DNA of 64,000 nucleotides, taken from Branchiostoma floridae. Its lineage: Eukaryota; Chordata; Leptocardii; Amphioxiformes; Branchiostomatidae. The notes under the pieces are model-generated. The model worked only from the letters and a program-made list of their open reading frames with translations. It did not search any database and was not told where the DNA came from. This document shows, piece by piece, positions 1 to 12,789 of the stretch (the first letter of the stretch is position 1; the number at the start of each line of letters is the position of its first letter). Position numbers and translations under genes: made by a program. The stretch covers positions 8,326,197 to 8,390,196 of the forward strand of contig NC_049984.1 in assembly GCF_000003815.2 (NCBI RefSeq), given 5' to 3'.

Positions 1-1918
1 CTTCTGAAGCTGAATTTCTGGCAAAGACAGACAAACAGGAAGTTTTTCTATACATGTATATGAAACGAGGTAAAAGTTCAATTTGATGTTAGATAAATGA
101 TATAATTGTGCCACATTCCATGAAACTCTACAGGGCCTATTGTTCAATCCTGAAATGTTTATATGGTATTATTTTGAGAACAAAGGTGCACTGGATGTAA
201 GTAATTCTTTAACAGATTTCTTGCACAACTTGGTGATATTTTTGTATTGTATTTTGTACAAAGTTATCCAATTTTACAACATGTGATTGTTGTGCCAGTA
301 TTGTGTGATTTTTGTCCTAGGGCTAGCCATACTGTGTTGCTGCTACAATGTTATGGTAAAATATATGTAAAATTTGCTAGCCGAATTAGGATTTGTGTTG
401 TATAAGAGCAATGAAAAATTCATTGTGCAATTAATTTCAAACTGCTGTGCCAAAATGGTTGGCAATGTTGGCATGTATATGCATCTAATATTATTGCTTT
501 TGCTGAAGAATTAGCTGTTTTTCAATAGAGTAAATCGACGATAGTAATTGTCAATATTTTTTATTTGTCGTAGTCGGAGAGTAATGAATTCTAGTAGAAT
601 TTCAGAATTTTCTAGAATGTTGTACACCCTGTTTGATAATATTTCCCACCTAGATGTTTCCACAAATGAAATTTCATAGAGTTTCATGATTTGAAGACAC
701 TTATTGAATGGTGAACGTCATTGGGTTGTCAACCTACATGTATCACTATTGCCTCCTAGCAGATGTAGTGTGAATTACATTATGTATTCCTACAGTGCAA
801 GTACTTAACATGTAACGTCTTATCCGTCCATATTGGTGTGTATGATCCACATTCCTGTGTACAGAGAGCATTTTCTGAAATAAAGATGAACCATGTGTCA
901 TACTCTTATAGTTGAGTTGTCCGTATTTGCTGGTATCTGTTCTACAATGTCCCCAATTGTCTGCTTGACTGGACAATTCAAACCTTTGCAGTAACGTTAG
1001 ACTATGAAATATTTGGTTGCCATGGCATTATCTAAATGAAAGTCAGATTGAAGCTGCCCAGGCATCAGTACATTCATTCCATCAGCTTACCAGACAGTTC
1101 ATGATGCCGCATGAAAACAATTTTTTCAGTGACTCCAAAGATTTACAGGCATAGTATCAGCGACATCATCATTACCGGCGGCTTGCCCGGACCAGGTCCA
1201 CTCTCTCTCATTCCAGTTTACCTACCATCAGTCAAGAGTTACTAATGTTGTTTATGAAATATGAGTGCGAGAATACCGGTCTCACAGCGACATCTAGCAG
1301 GTACCGTTTGTACTACAGGTTTTAACCTGTTTAAAAACTTTCGTGTTGGCTGACATGAACATGGTTGTGTTAAACCACAGTGACTTCCAAGCGGGTCCGT
1401 TTTCGCTAGTTTTCAGAAAGAAAGGGGAAGCAGCTTAGCTATAGTGTATGCCAGCTTGCTACACCGTCTTCTGAACAAGATAATCAACATAGTCTCCAAA
1501 CAGATGTTGAGATGGTCGTGACGACCTTATGTTAAAGAGCAAAATTTGGCAATTTGAAGGTAATCTCTCTAGTCACTTTCGTAGCTGCGGTCCAGAGCGG
1601 TACTGCAAAGTAGGCTCTCGTAGGGTATATCCGACTTTTGAAAAAGAAAATGTGTGAAAATGTACAAGACATTCGAGACGACATAAAAAGATATAAGGAG
1701 CCCATGCCATGGAACACAATGATCGCCCATTGAAGCGGCACCTACATTTATGTACACTTCTTGTACCTAATGCATAGGCTATGGATACACATGGACATCA
1801 TCTACTTTGCCCTGAAAACTTTGGCCTGTTGCTTCATCGTTGCAGTGGGTGGTGCATCAGTGGTAGGAAGCCAGGGACCATGTCGCTAAATACGTCTACT
1901 GATCTCTAATAATGGCGC
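1..1918. other. Noncoding flank, no gene seen
   Basis: AT-rich sequence with no long open frame, recognisable exon or repeat array. Short open frames on both strands look like chance. It lies far downstream of the 3' end of FoxF. I see nothing specific in it. Confidence 0.5.
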
Positions 1919-2106
1919 AGTCACCTTCGTAATGGGATTTTGATGTCATGCGATTTTCAAGCAGGCTGTGACAGAACCAACCGCCAATAACTATGCAAGA
2001 CAATCTTTTCGGTATCAAGACAGCTGAATTTGTACGATGCATGCGCGACTAACCCAAGAATGCCCTCATTTTCGATCGCACGACGGTCGTACGACGAATG
2101 TGACCA
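1919..2106 (+). repeat. Dispersed MITE-like repeat, GTCGTACGAC family, copy 1
   Basis: The right part (about 2025-2106) reads ..TTTGTACGATGCATGCG.. then AACCCAAGAATG, then GATCGCACGACGGTCGTACGACGA. The same order of words occurs reversed at 8013-8168 and in direct orientation at 57661-57846. The left boundary is approximate; GTCACCTTCGTAATGGG is the probable start. No coding capacity. I infer a short nonautonomous DNA element of unknown superfamily. Confidence 0.45.
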
Positions 2107-4738
2107 TGTCCTTAACCCCCCCTCACATTAGGCGCGATTCGATCGGACGACGAGTCTGCGAGCGCCTAAGTGACGAAGAGGCATGTCCGGGAAGCCTGCA
2201 TCGTGCAAATTCAGCTGCTTTATTCGGGAATGGAGACTCGTCGTTCCGATCGATTTTCACTACATGTGACGGGTGCATGAGCGCAGATTTTAAAACAAAT
2301 ATTGTACTAACACTGCTGTGCCTGTAATAACTGGGCAAACACCTAAGCAGTAGCCTGTTTACGGGGGTGTGATGGGGCGAACACTGAAAACAGTACCAGT
2401 GAAAAGTGCCAAACCACGGGCCTCTTAAGACTCTTTAGCCTAGTTACATCTGGGGACCCAAAACAACTCCTTCACGCACGCTGGGTCGGTCTGGTGAACC
2501 ATGTTCGGATGTCGTGAGAGGAGAATGACGGCACCGTGGATTCCCCTGGACCGCCCGACAGGCGTCACACATTCCTGTGCCTTAAGTCCGTCCTAACCAG
2601 ACAATTTAGTAAATGGGGTTTCACTTAACAAGGCTTTGTGTGGCGGAGAGCGCCCGGATTGACTCGGGAGCTCAGGAAATGCCTGAAATCTGTGAAATCA
2701 TCCTCTGTGAATGTCAGGGGGGACGCAGGTGGTCCAGGTGCCAGAATAAACAGCCGTGCGACGGTCAAGATCAAGTTGGATTGGGCAGCAGGAGAACGAC
2801 GGATTTCATGACGCCTGTTGGACGTCAGCGTTGGCGCAGAACACGCTTAGTACGTGACTTAGCTGTGACTTTAGGGATGCTATTCTAGGGATAACCTTTC
2901 CCACACCTTATGCCAGGACAGTCTGTTATCAGCAACGAGGAAAGAATGTGCTCACTAGCTACGACAGACAGTATGACAGAATGGTGTGTTAACGCTTAGC
3001 GATTGGGATTGTGTCCATGGAGCGCCCAAAGGAAAATAGGCAGTTTGGTCAATGCGAGATCCTTTCCTCTTCACACTTCTTTTTTTTTTTTTGACGTTGT
3101 CTGAACATTATCATAATCAGGCATGTCTCATACAGAAATTAGCTGCCTACATAAAGTGCTGTCTTAAATGTTGGTTCTGCCACAGCCTGCTTGAAAATTG
3201 TACGGAATCAAACTCAACGACTTACGACAAATCAATGTGACCGCGCCATAACCCTCCACGTGTGTTTTTCTCTTGCTAAAGGGGAATGACCACACGTCCC
3301 ATCACACCCAAAACACCTGTTTCACAGCCCAGGGGCTGGGTCAAAGGTCAACCGAGCCTCTGGGCCCTCTCCACCCACGTGTGCATGACGGGAAATGCTA
3401 CCGCCCGAATAGATGGAATACTTCCTCAGAATGTCAAAATATCGACCTTCTCAACCCCCATACGCTTGTTGTTGGGATGGGGAAACTTCGAGGAAATAGT
3501 TTTCAAATGTAAGGATGGTTTCTCATGTTAGGATGGGTTTTACAACACAGACTCTGACGGGTAAAAACAAAAAAAAATTCCCGCCGTCCGGATCCCATGT
3601 TTTATTGCCAACTAATAATGCCATATAATCAACAAATTAGAATCCCCATCAGTTTTGAAATTCTGCAAAAGAAAAATATAGATTATCAATGTTTTTCGTA
3701 CATTGGACGATCTATGAGACCAGTGTGAGAACGAAACAAGTAAAATACTCTCTTTAAGCCAAAATAACGGTTGATGATCTTTACTTGCACGTTCTTGCCC
3801 ATATTATATGAGACTCTCTTCCCCAAGCGCCATTTATAAATTATCATAAGTCAGAAAGTCATTGTATGTCCAGAGCGCCGGGCTACCCAAACCAAACGTT
3901 CAACTGCAGTACCGTAAAATGCCACTAGAAGGCCCATTTTCGAATTTGTCCAATGTTTTTCCAACCCCCATACACCTACCAAATATTGTCAACATCCATC
4001 CTCGGGATATTCGATAGACACACAGAAACACAGACAAACGGCATCCAAAGTAAACCTTCTTGGCGAAGGTAAAAATAAGAAAAGGTCATAATTACGAATT
4101 TCACAGTCCCCTATGTGGCGGTCAAAACCACCATAAGTCCCTGTATGATTCCAACACCTTGTGGATTTCATAACCGGATTGACAGCTATAATCTGTTCTA
4201 ATCCTAACCTTCGACCCCACAGATTTTCCATTTTCCTCTCGTTCTGAAATCGCTTCCCGAAAGCCAGGTCCGTTTTCCAAAACAACGGCCACTTCATTTC
4301 CCCTGCTTCCTCCTCGGCATCGTCCCAACCTGTAACCGGACCTGTGCCTCTGCTATGTGTGCGACCTGTTGTGTTGATTTAAGGGCGATGTACTCTCTCT
4401 TAAGAGCGACATCATCTCGGCTACCAGGAGAGGATGTCGTCCCTGAGGAGAGGAGGACAGCCGAACTTTACCCCGAGATTCTGAGTTACGTTTTCACGGT
4501 GCCTCTAGTTACAACAACAGTGGGGACCTCTGTGGTCTGTCGCATGGGCCATGGGCTCGTGTTTTATTCACTGGAATCCTCAGAGTTCTTCATCACATAT
4601 GAGGACGAGAAAGACATATCAATTCCGCACGAAGTCCACGCTGACTTGACATCCGCGCGTGCCTAAATTTCTTTACTTTGGGACTATACTGTAAATCATA
4701 CAAAGAAGATGCAAATTTAGAAAACATATGCTGTAGAT
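2107..4738. other. Noncoding flank
   Basis: No gene recognised. A 103-codon open frame at 4355-4666 has no recognised domain, no convincing splice context and no repeats. A poly-T tract lies near 3080. The stretch 2340-2880 is mildly CpG-rich. Confidence 0.4.
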
Positions 4739-4798
4739 TGCTAGCCTGTGTACCATCCTATTTACCACTCTTAGATTTCTTTGCACCCAGGCTAGTAA
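4739..4798. repeat. Short imperfect inverted repeat with CTAGCCTG / CAGGCTAG ends
   Basis: CTAGCCTGTGTACCA at the left is mirrored by TTGCACCCAGGCTAG at the right, about 12 of 15 positions pairing, with roughly 28 bp between. The termini resemble the AGCCTGG ends of the transposon at 40.9-50.4 kb and of the MITE at 39.6 kb. It may be the remnant of a related element, but it is too short to be sure. Confidence 0.3.
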
Positions 4799-4910
4799 AA
4801 AAAGAAACCATATGCATCGGGAAATTAATACTAACGAACGAAGTATTGGGGACATGTGCATTTTGCCCGTGACATGCTGCTGACCAAACTCGTAGTTTGA
4901 GAGCATGTTA

Positions 4911-5088
4911 TTTGTTTGTTTGTTTGTTTGTTTGTCTGTTTGTTTGCCATAACTGGTAACACACCAGTTTTGTACAATATTTGCAAGCTGTCTAAGACCA
5001 GGCAGTAAGGTTCGATCTGCTCACACTGGGACTGATCCCTTCTCTCTCCGCTACGTGTGGTGGGTTCTTTAATGAATGAATGAATGAA
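4911..5088 (-). repeat. (TTTG)n tract, SINE-tail-like segment and (AATG)n tract
   Basis: 4911-4946 is a TTTG tetranucleotide run, equal to CAAA on the minus strand. It is followed by unique sequence and then, read on the minus strand, TTAAAGAACCCACCACACG near 5052-5071. A close match to that word, GTTAAAGAACCCATCACACG, occurs on the plus strand at about 63057-63077 near the second SINE. 5071-5088 is a short AATG run. I infer part of a dispersed SINE 3' region. Confidence 0.4.
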
Positions 5089-6125
5089 GACCTTTATTGT
5101 ACATTCATACCCACTGGGTTTAGTACAGGTCACAACAAATGATACAACATGATATAATGATACAATGAATCTACACTACTCAAGGATCGTATTCTACTGC
5201 GTACATTCGGCTTCTTCTCGTTTCTTTGTGATATTGAAAATGTAAGAACAGATATGCTTGATAAGTAAAGGCTTGTCTAGATTCATAAGGAATATAAATT
5301 TGTCTATATTACTTAGTTGTATGAAGTGGTAATGTGGTTTCCGTTAATGCTGTTTGTTTCAATTGTGTTTTGTGCGTCTTTAGGGTTTTGTGAATTTGCG
5401 TATTTTGTCCGTTGCTTTCTAGTGGCTCTCCTCAAATACGTGACCTCTAGCTTTACAACCCATCCTAGAGGACGTCCCTAACCGAAGCTAGGCACTCTTT
5501 TTCACCATAGTCAAGTGAAGAAATAGGTCATTAAGCCTTTCCCAGGGGCAGAACAACCCTAACCACTTTGCCACTTTTATCATTGAGGTACGTTTTCCAA
5601 GCAATACTTTAGGTTTCATTCTGATCAGTACTTTGCTGTATGTAGCTACGCCATATGTTAGCATCGAACTTAACATTATACTATTCGATTAAGACTCGGT
5701 GATGACAGACAAACAAGGCTTTCAACGTGTAATTACACGATGATTGAGCTAACACGTGTGATCCATAATTCCGTTTATTATTTGACTCCATCAAAACAGC
5801 CCCCTCTCTCCTGCTGAAATCCCTCGGGAACAGAGAGCATCGTGCCCGAGGGACGCAGCGACCACGCGTGCCCCACTCCTGCGCGTGTGGTCGTAGGAAA
5901 ACAAATTTGTTCGCGATGTCAGGAATGCGAGGTTGAGGCACGTTTCGTTTCATGGGTGCACAGATCATTTCTGGCAATGAAAGCTGTTGCTGCTCCGCCC
6001 CCGGTGCCTACTGTTTCCCCTCCCCCGCATCTGGCACTGAACGTTACCGCCACCTGCACACTTGGTCTCTACCAGACTCCGGCCTGGCCAAGTAGTAATA
6101 GGGGACTTTGGCCAAGTTAGGAATA
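5089..6125. other. Noncoding, with CpG-rich patch 5800-6070
   Basis: No gene recognised. The 5800-6070 segment is clearly richer in C, G and CpG than its surroundings, like several other patches in the window. It could be a regulatory element, but nothing in it proves that. Confidence 0.35.
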
Positions 6126-6520
6126 AAATCCTAATCTCCAGGCAGATTTATCAGTGGCATAAGATAGTATCGAAGCTGGCTAAGAGGTATAGCTGGCCAA
6201 AGGGAGTCATCAGCCACAGGGAGATTAAAAAATTCTACTAGGACAATGTAGGAGTAGGAGTGAACTGACTAATCTCCAATCAGATCCTACGGTAGCATAA
6301 GATAGTAATAAAAGACTGACTGAAACCCCATGGCAACTTATTTGTCTATATTTGACCAAATTCTTCTCTTTTGTCATCCAGCTGACATGTCTGCTTGGAG
6401 ACTACTGCTCTGTACTTACTAGCCTTACCAGGATCCATATGTCGGAAAAACAGTAGAAATTGGCCAGACAGATACTAGTAATACACCAGAGGAGTTAACT
6501 GGCCAAAAAATACAGTTAGC
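6126..6520. repeat. Degenerate repeat block (AATCTCCA / GCATAAGATAGTA words)
   Basis: AATCTCCAGGCAGAT...GGCATAAGATAGTA at about 6131-6170 recurs as AATCTCCAATCAGATCC...AGCATAAGATAGTA at about 6270-6310. The right part (6441-6520), with AGTAGAAATTGGCC and ..CCAGAGGA.., is shared with a block at 36590-36672. This is dispersed repetitive DNA, possibly a MITE, with no coding capacity. Confidence 0.5.
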
Positions 6521-6639
6521 GACATAGGCGAGCCTATGGAGAGTCGACATCTTCAAACAATAGGTAGTTTTGGGCTCTGGTGTGTGATCTGTCTATATTG
6601 GCCAATTTCCACTATTTTCCAGCGACATCATGGGGCCTG

Positions 6640-6960
6640 GTAGAGATTCTAACAGCACGTCGGTAGAACGTATTGTCTAATGTTTTGTTTGCCTGTAACG
6701 TTAACTTTATATCTATTCTGTTGTTTCCTAAGATTGTGTCGAAATCATATCGTATGTACTCGTAAGCGGGGAGAAATCCTGATGCGACGTTGACCGAGCA
6801 TCCACAGACAGAAACCATGATGATTCTGGTGTATTACACAGTGCCATACTGGTCAAGAGTTAAAAGGTATCTAGTTATTGTTGACAAATGACTTGTTTTG
6901 ATAAATACAAACAATTCACCAGCCAGACTGATGGCCGCCCTAGAGCCCCTCTGATGCGCC
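6640..6960 (+). repeat. Dispersed repeat family X, copy 1
   Basis: The order of words is GACGTTGACC, ACAGAAACCATG, GCCATACTGGTCAA, TTATTGTTGAC, GATAAATACAAACAATTC, CCAGCCAGACTGA. The same order occurs at 9105-9470 and, interrupted, at 11735-12255, always in this orientation. Copies are diverged. No open frame. Origin unknown. Confidence 0.6.
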
Positions 6961-8012
6961 TTGCGTTCTGGGATAATGTCGGTTCTAAAGTAAGAACGAT
7001 TTAGTAAAGCTGGAACCTGTAGGAGACAGTCAAATCACCATGACATTTTACCCAAATCTGAAAGAACATGATTATATTCACGCTACGAACAGTGTGGGTA
7101 CATGTGTAGAATAGGGACTTTGAGATTCCGTGTAGAATTGGATTGAGATTGGTCCAAATTGATCTTCCAGACGTTGTTGCAAGCTGAATGATGTTCTCCA
7201 ATCATGTAAGTTGAATTGGGACGGTGTAATGTATGTCCGACATCCTCCTTTCTCGAGCTCCACCAACCCCTTATCATACAGTCGAAGTCGCATATATATA
7301 ATACAATGATATACTAGTATGTGATCGTTCCATCCCCTCTCCCACAGCTAATCCTCTCTGTTTTCGCCGACGGTTTTCCTGTTCAAAAGGCAAACGGAAT
7401 CCCCACCGACCTCCAGGCGGAGTGAAGGCTGGCCGCCACCTTCACCTCTCCTGTTCTCCAGACAAGCCCGGGCGATGACAAGCGCGCGGACGCAGCGCCT
7501 CGGGTCAGCGCTAGGGGGCGGGGCAGAGGTGTCAGGAATAGGAAAATGCCACGTGTGGCCATGAGAATGACGCAGGCGGCGGCACGTCTGTTGGTTTGGG
7601 TGGCATCTCTCTTCTAACAGATCGTGAGGATGGTGTTAGAATAAGGTCCATTTCAGATTGTTGATTGCTACCCTGGGAATCTGGGATGACGCGCGTACAA
7701 TGGAGTGTTGAAATATGCACAGGTGTCTCTCAAGAAAAATAATGCTTCCACACATCGTTGCTGCAAGGACCTCCTTGGTTGCTGTGACACTTGAACAACT
7801 TTACACTTGAACAACTTTTTTGGTACATTTCCTGCCTCGGCTATCTTTAGTTATCTCTTAACCTTGACGTTTAGACGTAGCCTTATAACAGGTGTCTGTT
7901 GAATTTGGCGAAAAAGTGTATCAGAAGGAAACAGAAAGACGAGTAGTTTTTATGCTGCTGTAATTCACGTTAAACTCATCATTAAACAGCAAGGGCAAAT
8001 CACATCCATCGT
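6961..8012. other. Noncoding, with CpG-rich patch 7330-7560
   Basis: No gene recognised. 7330-7560 is CpG-dense, including GCGCGCGGACGCAGCGCC. It is a candidate regulatory patch on composition alone. Confidence 0.35.
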
Positions 8013-8168
8013 AAGCTGTCGTCGTACGATCGCAAGCTGGGGGCATTCTTGGGTTTGTCGTGCATGTGTCGTACAAAATCCAACTGTCTTGTTTGGGAAA
8101 AAGCTGTCCCAGATCCCTTTATAAACTTTATATGACTCTATCACAATCTCGAGACGACCTACGACGAC
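8013..8168 (-). repeat. MITE-like repeat, GTCGTACGAC family, copy 2 (inverted)
   Basis: GTCGTCGTACGA at 8018-8029 and GACGACCTACGACGAC at about 8153-8168 mark the ends. Read on the minus strand the inside matches the copies at 1919-2106 and 57661-57846, including ACCCAAGAATG and GCGATCGTACGACGACAG. Short nonautonomous element, no coding capacity. Confidence 0.5.
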
Positions 8169-9104
8169 TGACTGGACCGTTACAGGTATTCTGAGGGCGC
8201 TAAAAAGAGTCAAAGTAAGGTGCTTCCGACTTGCGACACAGGGCTGACTTGAGTTGCCGCAAATCCATAGCGGGGGCGGTGTAAGTAAGTGTGTGCGTGT
8301 GGAAAACTGGACTTCACACGTGTAAGAACGATCGCGAGGTTTCCTCTCCACGGTCAGACTTCCCAAAGTGCGGGTCGTGGTTAGCCCCGGCGTCCGGGTG
8401 TGAGGCAAGAGGGAGGGAGAGTGGCGCGGTAAGAGCCTGGGCTGATCGCTCTGCCAGCTGTGTAGGAATAAAGGACTTTTAACAGGTACCAAACACAAAG
8501 GAACACTATTAAGCCTAGCCATTCAACCCCCAGGGCAATGTCAGATTTGATAAAGAGCGAACTGATGTTTTTCCATAATACATACCTATCTTTGAGTATT
8601 AAAATCACCTGTATCAATTCTTCTCATTTATATCTTTCCCCATGCTGTACCAATGGTTTGCCGTAATGTTAAAAGAAACGTCTCTGTGATCCCCCTGAAA
8701 AAGTTAAATGGAACAGTCCAAAACGGATATGAAAGTCACAAAATTAACCTTACGATTTGAGGATATAATATAATATACTTATCTTTTGGACTTGTTCCAA
8801 TGCATTTACAATATCTCTTTAAAGGGTGGAAAGCGGTGTGTACTTGAACGTGATCGGATCCTCCTACCGGAACACAATCCCTGGAGATCTCTCCCTCAAG
8901 TTCGCCGGGAATTCCCAAGTTCACATACCAGCTGCTGGCGCGCTGAAATCTGTGTGATTAATTATCCCGGGGTCGGAGCTTAATTAAAAAGCTGGAAATT
9001 TACACGTGTTGTGGAAATGAACATGGGTCGAACTGCCGACCCTGTGGCCATAAGGTCCCCCTAAAGGCATATTTAATACTGCAATGTCGAAATCTCCATA
9101 GGCA
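8169..9104. other. Noncoding
   Basis: No gene recognised. A GC-rich stretch lies at about 8340-8460. Open frames on either strand overlap each other and show no domain. Confidence 0.35.
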
Positions 9105-9470
9105 AAGCACTTCGACAGAACGTATCGTATCAAGTCATGTATGCGTATACAACGATGATATACGATCTATAGTTTGAAACTGTTGTTTCTGTATATATAT
9201 CGTAGGCAACGGATGAAACTCTGATATAACGTTGACCAAACACACCACAGAAACCGTGCTGGTTCTATTGTAACTACAAGACAACAACTCCTGTACATAT
9301 AACACATTGTAACTGAGCTGCCATACTGGTCAAAGGCTAATATCATAAGACATAAGGTGTTTTGTTATTGTTGACAGTTAACTTTGCCACCGATTATTGA
9401 TAAACACAAACTATTCGCCGGCCAGGCTAATTGTCCGGAGTACTGTGTATGCACATTGCGTTCAGGACAG
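9105..9470 (+). repeat. Dispersed repeat family X, copy 2
   Basis: This shares with 6640-6960 the ordered words GACAGAACGTAT, AACGTTGACCAAACA, CACAGAAACCGTG, GCCATACTGGTCAAAGG, TTATTGTTGAC and GATAAACACAAACTATTCG. It continues with GTCCGGAGTACTG...GTATGCACATTGCG, which is shared with copy 3. It is the most complete copy. Confidence 0.6.
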
Positions 9471-9938
9471 CGAGCCATACGAAAGACTGTATAGCGTATG
9501 CCGAAAATGATATATATCAAACCGTATTAAATTCCTTTCCAAGAACAGAAGCTTTAGGTGGCGTATGGAAATGTGGGAAAATGCCATTTGTTAAGAGCCA
9601 GTTGAGTAGATCTAATGTGTAATGAATTATCTACAGATTTTTTCCACCATAGCACATTCAACGAGATATCGAAACCGAAACCCCTGCTGCAATGCCATGG
9701 AGTGTCACCAGGAAGGCATAGGGTAATCATTTCTTCCATTGGCAAGCACCTATCAACGTATCAAGTATCGTAAAGATAAATTGACGACTTCCCGAGTTGT
9801 GCTGTTCACGAACAAACAAACAAACAAACATTCAATCCAGAAAACACAACTACTTGGCAAAGAATTTTTCTGTTCACGAACAAACAAACAAACAAATACA
9901 CAACCCAGAAAACACAACTTCTTGGCAAAGAAATGAGG
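9471..9938 (+). repeat. 68-bp tandem duplication with (CAAA)n core
   Basis: TGTTCACGAACAAACAAAC starts at 9803 and again at 9871. Each copy has a CAAA run followed by CCAGAAAACACAACT.CTTGGCAAAGAA. The upstream part (about 9685-9760, CTGCTGCAATGCCA..) resembles 11935-12000 (CTGCTGCAGTACCAAGG..), which also ends in CAAA repeats. This suggests 3' ends of a retroelement family; that origin is an inference. Confidence 0.55.
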
Positions 9939-11734
9939 CAAGTGACTTTGTCGCGGAGTCTCGAACTGGTAGTATACAAAGCGTGACGTAAATAATGACG
10001 TCACTGCATGGTCATCTATTGAAGTCTCAAATGCACCAAAAAACGTTTGATTTCGTTACGATCACTGAATTGAAAATGCCGTTCTAAGCTAATTAGCTTG
10101 ATTACTTTCACATTGTTGCCATAGCAAGATAGCGTTGATTAGAAATAATAAATTGGTGGAAAGTCGCTGATTTTTGGCCAAACGCCAGGAGTGACACGAC
10201 GTTACTTCTGGGAAAAGTGAGGGTTTATCAGTGGAGCAAATCTCGCGTTCTCATGTTTGGTCTGTTTAATTAATAGAAGGCAGGAAACTTCAGGTCCGAC
10301 TCTTTCCTTACCGCTGGAGGGAGGGATTACGGACTTAGGGAGACATTCGCCTTGTTTTATATCTTCCTGTGCGTTTGATAGAACATTGATAACAATGACG
10401 GTAAAACATAACATCTTGAAGATTAAGGCGTTTATACACCTATGCCATATGTTGAGGCTATATATACATATCTAAATTTTCATCTGAATGCTGTTTGAAA
10501 TTTTGATATTCTGTATTGGAAAGATGTAATGTAATCGTTGGGTATGATTCTTATGATATAAATTCTTGCACATGCATGCGCACTCACACACAAGCACGCA
10601 TGCACACATAAACATTATATCATTACATCAGTTTGTATTGACTAAAAATGTGTGAAAGTTTTTTTCTCGGTATTCTCATACCATTACATGCACACCATTG
10701 TCCATTACCCCGTACTCCGCCGGTATTGCTGAAAGTTCAGCTGACGGCCGGAAGTTGGGGTCGTCCTGCCGGCTTTCCTGTGCCAGCTGAGCCCGTGCCA
10801 GCCCGGCCATGAGACCAGGGAAGCGCTGGGGAAACGGCGCGAGTACAGGAAAAAGGGACACGTCCCGCGGGGGGAGGGGGGCTTACTGATTTCAGTCAGG
10901 CTGAGCGGACGATGACAGACAAGGGATCAGTAGTGATGTAACATAAGGACCGGTCCGGATAAAAATGGCGCGAGGGGAGTTGAAAAACGACCACTGTCTT
11001 GTTTTCTGTGAAAGTTTTTTTTTCAACTCTCTTCTTTTTTACATACACTCCCGTTCTTTTATATCTCAAGATAACTCTGCTTCAAGGCAACGTCACAACA
11101 TAGAAAATCTTATGTTTAAGAAATATCTATAACAATATACACATGTATTTTCAGAAATCTTACAAAATAAGTCGTTGAATAAGAAATGTGTTCAAATTTG
11201 TCTTTGTTATGCCATTTTGATTTCATAGTCAATACTTAATGTGTCGTTTATATCCCCTCTAGGGCAATAAAGAAATATATTTGCGGACGAAGAATTTAAC
11301 ATTGAATACATGGAATTGCATGTATATCTACATATCATCGTAATCAAGAAGACTCTATGCCTGTGTATTCCTTAGACTGATAGTTTCATCCGGTTGAGAG
11401 CCGGTAAAAATCACCATATTTCCCAAGAGTGTCTTTGATTCCATTCTTCGGCAAGTTTGGGTACGATAACTTGGTACGGTAACAAAGAGCTTTGATTTAA
11501 AAAAAATACGTATGTAACAGTTATCGTATATCGGACAGCGTCGCTGCAGCACGGAAGGACTTACAAAACTTATTCAGCTGCTAGAATAACTCATTTCCTG
11601 GATTAAATCTGACCTCCATCGACGTTAGAAAGATATGGCATTAATATGAAGAAACAAGACACCCTACCTATGTACAATCAAACGAAGGCATGCATTCTTT
11701 AATTGTGAAAATGTATGTACCACAATGTTGTGTC
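9939..11734. other. Noncoding
   Basis: No gene recognised. 10560-10615 is a degenerate CA/GCATGCAC-rich tract. 10720-10890 is GC-rich. The remainder is AT-rich without structure that I can see. Confidence 0.4.
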
Positions 11735-12255
11735 GGAAAGAGACATGGAATGGAAGAAATTTTTACGTAACGCTGACCAAAAAAAAGAAACCCACAGAAA
11801 CCGCGGATAGTAGTATTGTAACAAGCTGCCAGGAGTCCAAGTTATACCACTTCTTCCTGACATCAAGAGCTGTCTACCAAACAAAATTAAACCTTACCAC
11901 GTCCAGGACAAAGGATACAAAATCGGGAAGCTCTGCTGCAGTACCAAGGTCAGTCGCCAGGATGGCTACCATCGACCTTGACCTTCGCCTTCCCAAGGAC
12001 ATGTTATGCGGACCACAAACACAAACAAACAAACAAACACACAAGCACACCAAAAACTATACCTCCATTTTTGATGGAGGTCAGCCACAAGCCAACAAAC
12101 CCTGGTAACACATTGCAAGTGAGGTACCATGCTGGTCAAGGGTTACATTTTTTTATAAAATGTGTCTATTTATTGTTCACTTAATAACTGGTTATTGATA
12201 AATACAAACAATTTCGTCCGGAGTCCAGCGTATGCACATTACACTCTGGGAGTCC
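11735..12255 (+). repeat. Dispersed repeat family X, copy 3, split by an insertion
   Basis: The left part (11765-11825, AACGCTGACCAAA, CACAGAAACCGCGG) and right part (12120-12255, TACCATGCTGGTCAAGGG, GATAAATACAAACAATTTCG, GTCCGGAGTCC, GTATGCACATTAC) match copies 1 and 2. About 290 bp lie between them where those copies have about 40-60 bp. The insert contains a CAAA run (12021-12036) and a CCTCCAT/ATGGAGG hairpin at 12061-12080. Confidence 0.55.
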
Positions 12256-12586
12256 CGGACAATGCTAGTTCATGATCAGTCTGATATCCAGCCTTAATTA
12301 GGTCGGCTTCCCAACGGTTGCTCCAAAACCTAGTGCCCGTTGTATGGACCTAAGATGTATAATTGTTTCATACCGCCAAGATGACTACCAGACTCCCCAT
12401 GTGCCCCCTCCCTCCCCTGGATCAGTGCAAGTGCGTCAGAGGATCCAGGCGTGACGGAGAAGTATCTCCATCTGAAGATGAGTCAAGAGCCAAAGGTGTG
12501 TGCGCATCATGTGCTGAAAAGATGTCACGAAAAACAGGAAAAGAAGCGAGCATGTTGCTGACTTCCCAGTGAAGCCAAGGAAAAAG

Positions 12587-12789
12587 ACTTACATCAACAC
12601 AACACAACGCAGCACAATACAATGCAACACAACACAACAGAACAGAACAGAACACAACACAACACAATACAGCACAACGGAAATGCAACATAACAGAACG
12701 CAACACAGCAGAACGCAACACCATACTCTACAATAGAACACTGGTTGGCTGGTTGGTTGGTTGGTTGGTCGGTCGGTCGGTCGGTCGGT
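12587..12789. repeat. Pentanucleotide AACAC/AACAG array and (TTGG/TCGG)n array
   Basis: 12587-12722 consists almost entirely of CAACA, CAGAA and CACAA-type words. 12742-12789 is GGTT repeats passing into GGTC repeats. Both are simple-sequence arrays, and open frames crossing them are artefacts of the repeat. Confidence 0.9.

Noticed and set aside
4355-4666. 103-codon open frame as a possible gene
   Set aside because: No domain, repeat, signal peptide or splice partner recognised; such lengths arise by chance here.
12422-12724. Cys/Leu-rich 100-codon open frame
   Set aside because: It is produced by the AACAC/AACAG simple-sequence array.
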